Shown here: positions 9,230 to 17,032 of the stretch, in pieces
Layout: each line of letters begins with the position of its first letter
Position numbering within the stretch: the stretch's first letter is position 1
Origin: Nitrosomonas sp.
GTDB lineage: Bacteria > Pseudomonadota > Gammaproteobacteria > Burkholderiales > Nitrosomonadaceae
DNA: 64,000 nt
NCBI GenBank assembly: GCA_016708955.1
Contig: JADJES010000001.1
Span: 785,248-849,247 of the forward strand
Direction: 5' to 3'
Program-made: the position numbers and the translations under genes
Notes under the pieces: generated by a model
Database searches by the model: none
What the model was told of the DNA's origin: nothing
The model's input: only the letters and a program-made list of their open reading frames with translations

Positions 9230-11524
9230 TCACTCGCCGCGTGCGGGAGCCAATACTTCCCGGTTGCCGTTGCTTTGCATGGATGAAACCAAACCGGTTC
9301 GCTCCATTTCTTCGATGAGCCGTGCTGCGCGATTATAGCCGATACGCAAATTTCTTTGCACCAAAGAGATCGAAGCACGGCGAGTTTTGACGACAATAGC
9401 CACGGCCTCGTCGTAGAGCGGATCTGCTTCACCTTCTGCCGGCTTTTTGAGATCAAGCGAGTTACCGGAATCGCTTTCTTCGTCATCAATCTTTAAAATA
9501 TCTTCGATGTAGTTCGGTTCGCCATGTTCTTTCAGATATTCAACCACTCTATGCACTTCGTGGTCGGCAACAAAGGCGCCGTGAATGCGTTGCGGGTAGC
9601 CGCTACCCGGCGGTAAATACAGCATGTCCCCTTGGCCCAGCAGCGCCTCGGCACCCATTTGATCGAGAATGGTGCGTGAGTCAATTTTACTGGATACTTG
9701 AAAGGCAATCCGGGTCGGAATATTGGCTTTGATCAGACCGGTAATCACATCGACCGAAGGGCGTTGCGTTGCCAATAAAAGATGTATGCCGGATGCCCGT
9801 GCTTTTTGTGCCAGGCGGGCGATCAGATGCTCAACCTTTTTACCTACGACCATCATCAAATCGGCTAATTCATCAATCACCACGACTATGAGCGGTAATT
9901 CTTCCAGGTACTCCGGTGCTTCTGGCGGCGCAAATGGGTCAACTACAGGCTCTTCATTTTTAGCTGCATCACGAATTTTCTGGTTGTAGCCGCCGAGATT
10001 GCGGACACCGAGCGCTGACATCAGCTTGTAGCGCCGTTCCATTTCGTTGACACACCAGCGTAGCGCACTGGCGGCTTCGCGCATGTCGGTTACAACGGGC
10101 GTTAGCAGATGCGGAATGCCCTCATACACAGATAATTCAAGCATTTTCGGGTCAATCAGGATCAAGCGGGTTTGGTCTGGAGTGGTTTTATAGACCAAAC
10201 TTAGAATGACTGCATTAATCGCGACGGATTTTCCTGAACCGGTTGTTCCTGCTACCAGCGCATGAGGCATTTTTGCCAGGTCTGACACAATCGGGCGGCC
10301 GCTGATATCTTTACCTAACGCAATGGTTAATGGTGAAGCGGAATCGGCATAGACTTGTGAACTGAGAATTTCCTGCAGCCGCACAATTTGCCGCTTTGGA
10401 TTGGGAATTTCCAGTCCCATACTGGTTTTTCCCGGAATGGTTTCGACCACCCGGATACTGGCAACGGATAATGCACGCGCCAGATCTTTAATCAGATTAA
10501 TCACCTGATTGCCTTTGACGCCAACCGCCGGTTCAATTTCATAGCGAGTGATAACTGGGCCGGGAAAGGCGGCGACTACTTTGACATCCACACCAAATTC
10601 TTTGAGTTTTCGTTCGATTAAACGCGAAGTGAATTCAATGGTTTCCTTGGAGAGCACTTCAAAGTCTTTTTCGGGCTCATCCAGAAGGTGCAAAGGAGGT
10701 AAAGGCGAGTCGGGTAAATCAGAAAACAGCGAGGGCTGTCTCTCTTTGATAATACGTTGCGATTTAATTATATTCGTGGTTGGCGGCTCAATATGCAATA
10801 GCGGAGTGCTCTCTATGCGTTTCTTTTCATTTTCGACAACTTTTTCGCGTACGCGCGATGCAATGATGCCTGCAAATTTGTCTTTTCTTGTTTCCCACAG
10901 ATCTTTTATCAGTAATAAGAGATTCTCGATGCTTTCACCGATCTTTTCTACAAAACGCACCCAGGATAAGCCGGTAAATTGACTGAAACCGATTGCGATA
11001 AATATTAATAAAGTGAGTGTTGCACCGATAAAACCAAGTATCTGTGAGAGATGATGACTGATTGTACTGCCCAGCATACCGCCCGGCACCAGCGGTAGCG
11101 AAACACTGATGGTGTAAAACCTGAGCGATTCCAATCCGCTACTGGCTGACAGCAGCAGTAAGAAACCGCCCGCTGAAAGTAACAGGGAGTGCCGGTCAAA
11201 AATTCCGGCGGTATCAATGCGATGGTAACTCCAGCTCACGGCTGAGAGAAAGAAAGCGACCCACCACCATGCGGAAGCGCCAAACAGGTACAGCAAAAAA
11301 TCAGCCAGCCAGGCGCCAACATGTCCCCCCGCATTCTGAATTTGATTGGAATCGCCGCTATGTGACCAGCCTGCATCTCCGCGATCATAACTAAAAAATA
11401 TCAATATGAGATAAAGTGCAGCGCCCACTAGGATCAACCAACCGGATTCACGCAATAATCGGGCTACTCTGGGTGAGAAGGAATGGCCACTTTTCTTGGC
11501 CATTGGTTTATTCATTAAACTCAT
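9230..11524 (-). CDS. ftsK: DNA translocase FtsK
   Basis: The 764-residue protein has about four to five N-terminal membrane segments (residues 25-185), a short charged linker (about 195-290), the FtsK/SpoIIIE motor with Walker A GTTGSGKS at 426-433, Walker B LPLIVVVIDELADLMMV, and a C-terminal winged-helix gamma domain (about 700-764, SISLVQRNLRIGYNRAARLI) that reads KOPS sites. It pumps DNA at the septum and activates XerCD recombination at dif. The short linker fits the compact betaproteobacterial form. It heads the ftsK-lolA-rarA-serS block. Confidence 0.97.
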   Translation of the reverse strand: MSLMNKPMAKKSGHSFSPRVARLLRESGWLILVGAALYLILIFFSYDRGDAGWSHSGDSNQIQNAGGHVGAWLADFLLYLFGASAWWWVAFFLSAVSWSYHRIDTAGIFDRHSLLLSAGGFLLLLSASSGLESLRFYTISVSLPLVPGGMLGSTISHHLSQILGFIGATLTLLIFIAIGFSQFTGLSWVRFVEKIGESIENLLLLIKDLWETRKDKFAGIIASRVREKVVENEKKRIESTPLLHIEPPTTNIIKSQRIIKERQPSLFSDLPDSPLPPLHLLDEPEKDFEVLSKETIEFTSRLIERKLKEFGVDVKVVAAFPGPVITRYEIEPAVGVKGNQVINLIKDLARALSVASIRVVETIPGKTSMGLEIPNPKRQIVRLQEILSSQVYADSASPLTIALGKDISGRPIVSDLAKMPHALVAGTTGSGKSVAINAVILSLVYKTTPDQTRLILIDPKMLELSVYEGIPHLLTPVVTDMREAASALRWCVNEMERRYKLMSALGVRNLGGYNQKIRDAAKNEEPVVDPFAPPEAPEYLEELPLIVVVIDELADLMMVVGKKVEHLIARLAQKARASGIHLLLATQRPSVDVITGLIKANIPTRIAFQVSSKIDSRTILDQMGAEALLGQGDMLYLPPGSGYPQRIHGAFVADHEVHRVVEYLKEHGEPNYIEDILKIDDEESDSGNSLDLKKPAEGEADPLYDEAVAIVVKTRRASISLVQRNLRIGYNRAARLIEEMERTGLVSSMQSNGNREVLAPARGE

Positions 11525-11722
11525 AGGTATCTCAGAAACGAAAGGTTTTGTCTGTCTGATACACTGAATTATATAAGAGAACCAGAAGTAATTTCTCTAA
11601 TGCATCGGTAAATGCATTTTATTGTTGAAATTTGAGGTGTCTGAGCAGGGGTGTACAAGATAGCGTCTGTCTTGGTTTCAACCCTGGAAGTGGAATTTTC
11701 CGAGAAAAATCTCAAAATTTAA

Positions 11723-12655
11723 TCAATTAGATCTTGATCGCGATAAGATAGCAGCTACGTGGGGTTTGTCTTTGTTGGCAACTTCGGGCAAGGTTGAAAC
11801 AAAATTCCCTCCGTTACGTTTTGAAATAAATAATGCATCTTCTGCACGTTTACATAAATTTATTCTTTTATCGGCTTCACTCAGCGTAGCAATACCGATA
11901 CTTATTGTAATTTTGTTTTCTGTGTTTTTATCTATCTTGGCAGAAATCTTTTTGCGAATGGCTTCACAGACTTCTTTGGCTTCGGTTAATCCTGTTTCAG
12001 GAAATAAAACAGCGAATACATTAATATCTATGCGGTAGAAAAGATCAGACGTTCGGATATCCGCTTTAATCTCTTGGGAAATTCTTTTTATGGAATCATT
12101 TTTATTTCTAAAATCATAGTTATCACTAAATAGCTTTAGAAGATCGATGTCAATAATAGCAACTGATAGATTTCGGTGATAACGTTTGCAACGTAGTATT
12201 TCGGTGTCTAATTCGGACTCAAACGCCTGTCTATTCTTATATCCGGTGATCGGATCAATCAGTAACTGGGTCATTAAGGTAGAAATGTCGATATTCGCTT
12301 TTTTGATCTTGATGACCATGATTGCGGAGCAAATGATCAATAATAAAGTAATTCCTCGATTAAACAGGGCAATATTTATTGGAACTGCAATGCCAGGCGA
12401 TAAATAGAATCCAATTATTGTGAATATAATTCCCAATGCAGCAAGGAAGTAGGTGAATTGAATCCCACTCACCCACAAGCTGGCAAATATGACTAATGCA
12501 TAGGGTACACCGGCTGCGACACCCAGGGGTAGCTGTAAGTCGATTATCAAAATAGAGAGCGTTGCAACTAAGATAATCAGGCTATTAGTCTGAATTGGAT
12601 ATTCTCTGAAAAAGAGTTTCAGATTGGCGGTTGCAGAGAGAATTTGGCTACGCAT
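11723..12655 (-). CDS. Membrane protein with degenerate GGDEF domain
   Basis: The 310-residue protein has several hydrophobic segments in residues 25-130, then a GGDEF-type domain (DPITGYKNRQAFESELD ... VAIIDIDLLKLFSDNYDF ... ITISIGIATLSE). The catalytic loop that normally reads GG(D/E)EF is replaced by RIDINVFAVLFPE, and the substrate-side D-x-D/F-K region reads IDIDLLKLFSDNY. Diguanylate cyclase activity is therefore unlikely. It may sense a signal or bind nucleotide without making c-di-GMP. It is AT-richer than ftsK and separated from it by about 200 bp with no clear gene. Confidence 0.8.
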   Translation of the reverse strand: MRSQILSATANLKLFFREYPIQTNSLIILVATLSILIIDLQLPLGVAAGVPYALVIFASLWVSGIQFTYFLAALGIIFTIIGFYLSPGIAVPINIALFNRGITLLLIICSAIMVIKIKKANIDISTLMTQLLIDPITGYKNRQAFESELDTEILRCKRYHRNLSVAIIDIDLLKLFSDNYDFRNKNDSIKRISQEIKADIRTSDLFYRIDINVFAVLFPETGLTEAKEVCEAIRKKISAKIDKNTENKITISIGIATLSEADKRINLCKRAEDALFISKRNGGNFVSTLPEVANKDKPHVAAILSRSRSN

Positions 12656-12865
12656 CTGTTTGAGTGAAGATCTGTATGAAAATGTTGTTTATATTTTACG
12701 GATTTACGGAACCTAATCTTTATAGGCAGATTAGCACGTTGGTAAAATTATAATTTTTTCATTATACATTGTTTCTTAAAAACAAAGTTTGAAATTCTGT
12801 GTACTGATTAGGTGGAAAGATGGGATTTAATGACAGCCCTTGAAAGTATGAAATTTTCGCTAATT

Positions 12866-13282
12866 CTAATTTTCTTTTTTGATGATTTGGGTCCCTGCCA
12901 GCCGATCATGGAGAAATTGATGGTCACGATCAAATAGTGCCCAGACAATTCCAAAACCAAAAAATAAAATGCCTGTCAATGCAAACAGATATCGTGTGAC
13001 GGCCTGTTTTTTCGTTAAACTGCTTCCATCTGCGGCGACAAGACGCATTTTCCAGGTCTGCATAGCCAGCGTTTGTCCGCCATGTGTCCAGTACCAGGAA
13101 AAGTAACACCCCATAATAACAAGCAGATAGAACTGAAACAATGGCCTAAAATAGGCGGCTTGTGTGTCGCTGAAAATGAGATGAAAAATAAAACTAGTGA
13201 GAAATAAAACGGCCAACAAGAGAAGAAACTCATAAATCATGCAGATTATTCGCCGCCAGAAACCGGGTGTTGAGGAGATCAT
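12866..13282 (-). CDS. RDD family membrane protein
   Basis: This 138-residue integral membrane protein has the RDD pattern: an early Arg (FWRRIICMIYEFLLLLAV), an internal TLAMQTWKMRLV, and a final charged stretch WALFDRDHQFLHDRLAGT. Three to four hydrophobic helices are visible. Some RDD proteins have been linked to Na+/H+ exchange, but most have no known role. It is a single gene, divergent from the tonB operon. Confidence 0.85.
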   Translation of the reverse strand: MISSTPGFWRRIICMIYEFLLLLAVLFLTSFIFHLIFSDTQAAYFRPLFQFYLLVIMGCYFSWYWTHGGQTLAMQTWKMRLVAADGSSLTKKQAVTRYLFALTGILFFGFGIVWALFDRDHQFLHDRLAGTQIIKKEN

Positions 13283-13394
13283 GTTTGAATTGGGTCGATA
13301 AAAGTGATGATGCTGCGGATAGGATAACCGAGTATGAATCGCTGAGGAATTAGCGGGGATTGTATGCTAAAAAATAATTCAGTATAGGTCTCGG

Positions 13395-13413
13395 TGATTG
13401 ATAATTATTATCG
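13395..13413. promoter_or_regulatory. Fur-box-like site upstream of tonB-exbB-exbD
   Basis: The sequence around TGATAATTATTATC matches much of the Fur consensus GATAATGATAATCATTATC. It lies about 165 bp before the tonB start, divergent from the RDD gene. It suggests iron-repressed expression of the operon. Prediction by eye only. Confidence 0.5.
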
Positions 13414-13578
13414 TTTGCGTTATTATATTTCCTTGATAAGCATAACCCGAATTTATATATATTAACAACATATGGCGAAGTTGTATTGGCGTTCATAAAC
13501 AAAAAGCAAAATCATTGGCACTCAAGCTATTTTAGATCAAGTAAGTAAGAAGTTTGTCTGGATTATTAGTTCTCTGTA

Positions 13579-14274
13579 ATGCAATCATTATCTCGGAAAA
13601 ATATTGAGTACTTAGGGTCGCAGCAACGTTTGATCTCATTCCCCGGATTGCTGTTTGTGCTCATAGTGCATGCTGCATTATTTTATTTTCTATGGAATCA
13701 ACGTTTAATTTCTCCGCCTGAGCAAGTGGTTACCTTATTTGCCGAGTTGATTGCATCATCACCGCCTAATACTGCACCTAAAGCCTTGCCAGAACCTGCA
13801 CCAGTTAAACTCCAGCCGGCTAAGAAACCAGTGGTTAAGCCAAAACAAGAGCGCCTTGTAGCAAAGTCGGCTGTAGCATCTGAGCAGAAACAGATTGAAT
13901 CTTTGCCAGAACCAGTCGTGGAGCAAGCGAAAGAATCCAAACCTGTGGCTGCGGCCCCGCCAAGGCAAATGCAAACAGGGCCAGTCACGTTGTCATCGGA
14001 GTTGTCGGTATCTTGTCCTAAATTGACTGCTCCCGATTATCCTGCCATTTCTCGGCGTATGGGCGAAGAGGGTAAATTGGTGCTGCGCGTGGAACTGGAT
14101 GAAACTGGGCACATTGATGAGGCAAAAGTTATCAATAGCAGTGGTTATGACCGTCTTGATGCAGCCGCATTAACCGCGGTGAAAAGCTGGCAATGTAATC
14201 CCTCGCTGCGAAATGGCCAGCCGGTTCGCGCTGTTGCCTTACAACCTTTTAATTTTGTACTGCAAGGAAATTAA
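13579..14274 (+). CDS. tonB: TonB energy-transducing protein
   Basis: The 231-residue product has one N-terminal membrane anchor (about residues 20-42, FPGLLFVLIVHAALFYFL). A Pro/Lys-rich periplasmic spacer (about 60-130, repeated EPAPVK/PKQE/PKPV-like pieces) follows, then a C-terminal TonB domain (about 145-231, YPAISRRMGEEGKLVLRVEL and NSSGYDRLDAAALTAVKSW). It carries proton-motive energy from ExbBD to outer-membrane receptors such as the one at 17033. It is first in a tonB-exbB-exbD operon, with exbB starting 3 bp after its stop codon. Confidence 0.95.
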   Translation: MQSLSRKNIEYLGSQQRLISFPGLLFVLIVHAALFYFLWNQRLISPPEQVVTLFAELIASSPPNTAPKALPEPAPVKLQPAKKPVVKPKQERLVAKSAVASEQKQIESLPEPVVEQAKESKPVAAAPPRQMQTGPVTLSSELSVSCPKLTAPDYPAISRRMGEEGKLVLRVELDETGHIDEAKVINSSGYDRLDAAALTAVKSWQCNPSLRNGQPVRAVALQPFNFVLQGN

Positions 14275-14277
14275 CCA

Positions 14278-15012
14278 ATGGAAACAGGACTCGGTTTTTC
14301 TAACTTTCTCGCCCAAATCGATGGCGTTGGTATCAGTGTGCTGGTATTGCTGTTATCGCTTTCAGTTGCGAGCTGGTATCTGATCATCACAAAGAGTATC
14401 GCTAATCTTATTGCTAAACGCCGCGCCGAGGCTTTCCTGAAACATTTCTGGAGTTTCGATTCCCTGCAAGCGGTTAATGTTGAGTTTAAGAATTCCGCGC
14501 CGAATAATGCATTTGCAGAGCTTGCCAAGCTGGGTATTGATGCGGCGGCTGATTCCAAGATCCACAGTTCACATAAATTGGCTGCAGCTGGTGGTACCAG
14601 TGAATTTCTTACACGTACATTGCGTAACGGTATTGATCAGGAAGCTGCTCGTATTGAGAATGGCCTCACTTTGATAGCCTCTGCAGGTTCGGCTGCGCCT
14701 TATATCGGTTTGTTTGGAACGGTATGGGGTATTTATCATGCGCTGATACAGATAGGGCTTTCAGGGCAAGGCACTTTGGATAAAGTGGCTGGCCCTGTTG
14801 GGGAGGCGCTGATTATGACTGCATTGGGGCTGGCGGTGGCCATTCCTGCAGTGCTTGCCTATAACGCTTTTGTGCGCCGTAATCGTATATGGCTTGCGCG
14901 TCTGGAGGCTTTTGCGCATGACTTGTTTACATTGATTACTGTGGGTGATGATCATTATCATGGACGGCTTCCTCGCAGGAATTGTTACAACCGGCGGCAG
15001 CCAAAGAAGTGA
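14278..15012 (+). CDS. exbB: ExbB, MotA/TolQ/ExbB proton channel
   Basis: The 244-residue protein has three membrane segments (about 18-38, 130-155, 175-200) and the MotA/TolQ/ExbB core pieces IASAGSAAPYIGLFGTVWGI and TALGLAVAIPAVLAYNAFVR. With ExbD it forms the inner-membrane motor that energises TonB. Its position between tonB and exbD separates it from the Tol-Pal paralogue TolQ. Confidence 0.95.
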   Translation: METGLGFSNFLAQIDGVGISVLVLLLSLSVASWYLIITKSIANLIAKRRAEAFLKHFWSFDSLQAVNVEFKNSAPNNAFAELAKLGIDAAADSKIHSSHKLAAAGGTSEFLTRTLRNGIDQEAARIENGLTLIASAGSAAPYIGLFGTVWGIYHALIQIGLSGQGTLDKVAGPVGEALIMTALGLAVAIPAVLAYNAFVRRNRIWLARLEAFAHDLFTLITVGDDHYHGRLPRRNCYNRRQPKK

Positions 15013-15040
15013 CCGATGTTGCAATTGAAAGGGGGCGGTA

Positions 15041-15460
15041 ATGGGATTTGGCAGCATGCAGGGTAGCGGGCGTCAGTCACCCATGGCAGAAATCAATGTG
15101 GTGCCATTGGTGGACGTCATGCTGGTATTGTTAATTATTTTTATTATTACAGCGCCGCTTCTTACGCATTCAGTGAAAATTGATCTGCCTAAGGCAGAGA
15201 GTACTCCCAATATTACTCAGCCTGAGCATGTCGAGTTGGCTATCCGTGCAGATGGTAGTCTTTTCTGGAGCGGTGAGCCCGTCACATTGGAACATCTGGC
15301 GCCGCGCTTTGCTGCAAAAGTGACTCAGGCACCTAAAACAGAATTACATATTCGTGCGGATAAGCTGGCACATTATGAGCATGTCGCACGGGTGATGAGC
15401 ATTGCAGCCAAAGCCGGTATGGCAAGAATCGGTTTTATTACAGACCCTTCGGAACAATAA
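15041..15460 (+). CDS. exbD: ExbD biopolymer transport protein
   Basis: The 139-residue protein has one N-terminal membrane helix containing the proton-carrying Asp (NVVPLVDVMLVLLIIFIITA) and a small periplasmic domain ending KAGMARIGFITDP. It is the partner of ExbB in the TonB motor and the last gene of the operon, 28 bp after exbB. No strong terminator is visible after it. Confidence 0.95.
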   Translation: MGFGSMQGSGRQSPMAEINVVPLVDVMLVLLIIFIITAPLLTHSVKIDLPKAESTPNITQPEHVELAIRADGSLFWSGEPVTLEHLAPRFAAKVTQAPKTELHIRADKLAHYEHVARVMSIAAKAGMARIGFITDPSEQ

Positions 15461-16418
15461 GAACGATCAAAGTTAAGTCCTAAGTCTTCTTCAGAATGAA
15501 ATGCCGCAGTAAAGAATTTTGTTCTATGAAGCTTGGTAGGGCAATATGAAACATCAGATGTAGGAGATCAATTTCAAGTTTGACAAGCTCTTAATCTGAT
15601 ATTGCTGCTATTTTTTTTACCAACTACTCATGCTAAAACCAAATTATTCACTACTTTTTGTAGCCCTTTTGCATATTTCCCGGTTTATCCAATGCAGCGC
15701 CCTGGGAATAGCTATTCCTAATCTTTTCGTCGTGTTTTGTTGTTTTGTCTAAGCTCGGTAAGGGTATGCATCATGAAAGCGCTGATTCGTTGGATAAATC
15801 GTTGCGGTGGTCGCGGCGCTGGATGAGGGTGGGTGGGTTGGCAGGGCGGTGATTGTCCTTTGTCGGGCGTTCGGTGGGGTAGCGTGGTTACACGTGGGGG
15901 CTGGGTTGGTTTGTGGGGGGTTCGGGTGTCGTGGCGGTCGCTGGGGTGTGGCGTCGGGCCTCCCAGGGCTGTTGGCGCGGTTTTTCTGGACTTTGGGACC
16001 CGGGGGGGGCGGCTTGCGTCGTCGGGCGTGTCGTGGGCGCGGCATGGAGTGCTTTTGTTAGAGTGTCTTTGCCGGGATGCGCCTGGGGAATGCAATTGTT
16101 CTCGTCGCCTTGCTGCGGTCCGGTTATCCGATGTTTACCATTCAGATGTTATGCTTATGGCGTTGTGGATGGCGGTTCTGGTGTGCGCTATCTTGCGTTA
16201 TCTGGGTGGCTAGAATGGTTGCGTCGGTCGACGTTACCACTTTGTTTCCTAATGTCACTTGGAAAAACAAGACAATTTCAACAGTTAATTACTACATAGC
16301 CTTTATCAACCGCCAATTCTAGCTGCAGCGTGGTGCAATAACATTATTTCGAGTGCTATAAATTTTGTTTAGAGTTGAGTGTGAATTTGCTTTCTTTGTA
16401 TGAAAATTCTGGTATAAT
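15461..16418. other. Gene-poor stretch with a G-rich island and broken frames
   Basis: Between exbD and the bfd promoter there is no convincing intact gene. From about 15800 to 16060 the plus strand is extremely rich in G and T, with many runs of three or more G and one of eight near 16005. Frames give hydrophobic pieces (for example MALWMAVLVCAILRYLGG before a stop near 16213) that change frame. A short ORF from 15773 reads MKALIRWINRCGG and stops after 17 codons. The pieces could be a decayed small membrane protein of the kind found beside exbBD genes, but I could not match a family. Confidence 0.35.
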
Positions 16419-16446
16419 TGCGAATCATTCTCATTAGTGATAATTC
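16413..16446 (+). promoter_or_regulatory. bfd promoter with Fur-box-like operator
   Basis: A TATAAT -10 element (16413-16418) is immediately followed by CGAATCATTCTCATTAGTGA and TAATTC (16421-16446), an imperfect Fur box. The site is 58 bp before the bfd start. bfd genes are commonly repressed by Fur with iron, so the arrangement is plausible. Confidence 0.55.
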
Positions 16447-16503
16447 TTTGGTTTTTTTATAAACAATAAATTAATTTTGAATATAGATCTCAAGGTATTT
16501 AAT

Positions 16504-16728
16504 ATGTATGTATGTATCTGCAAGGGAATAACAGAAAGCGCATTACGCGAAGCGATCTATCAGGGGGCCGATCGAATGAGAGATTTGAAGGCTTCTCTGG
16601 GAGTTGCTGAGCAGTGCGGTATTTGTGCATGTCATGCTAAACAGGTATTGGATCAGACATTGGTACAAAAATCCCAATTACAAGATTTTATTCCCCAGTC
16701 AACGTGTATGTGTGGAACTGCGGTTTGA
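16504..16728 (+). CDS. bfd: Bacterioferritin-associated ferredoxin
   Basis: The 74-residue product opens MYVCICKGITESALREAI and contains CGICACHAK, giving the four-Cys Bfd-like [2Fe-2S] pattern (C-x-C ... C-x2-C). Bfd gives electrons to bacterioferritin to release stored iron. The start at 16504 is chosen because MYVCIC is the family N-terminus; an in-frame start nine codons upstream adds only unlike residues. The gene sits between the tonB operon and the siderophore receptor, downstream of a Fur-like site. Confidence 0.92.
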   Translation: MYVCICKGITESALREAIYQGADRMRDLKASLGVAEQCGICACHAKQVLDQTLVQKSQLQDFIPQSTCMCGTAV

Positions 16729-17032
16729 AAAGGAGAAGCAGTAGCGGTAATGGTTTTTCTTTTATTGCCGACCGCCGTTTACTTTGTGCGCTGCAATAAA
16801 GCATGGCTCACTAGAAAGCTCTAGATATGTTTCTGTTGTACGAGTTCAAGGATGTTATAGCTGGCTGCAAACAGAGTAACCGGTGTAATTAGTCGGCGAA
16901 CCTAATCCTAATTGCCTTTGAGACCTATCCTCACCATCGGATCCTTTTCCTTCTTATTTATTATGTTGAAATAACAGTTGCCTGTATTTCAGGGTTCGGT
17001 AGAAATAGCAAAAATAATTACGCCCTAATAAT
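16729..17032. other. Intergenic region with no recognised feature
   Basis: About 300 bp between bfd and the receptor gene. I see no open frame, hairpin terminator or clear Fur box. It must hold the receptor promoter, which I could not place. Confidence 0.5.

Noticed and set aside
15718..16095. Pro/Arg-rich minus-strand frames in the G-rich island
   Set aside because: Composition follows from the GC skew; no start context and no family.
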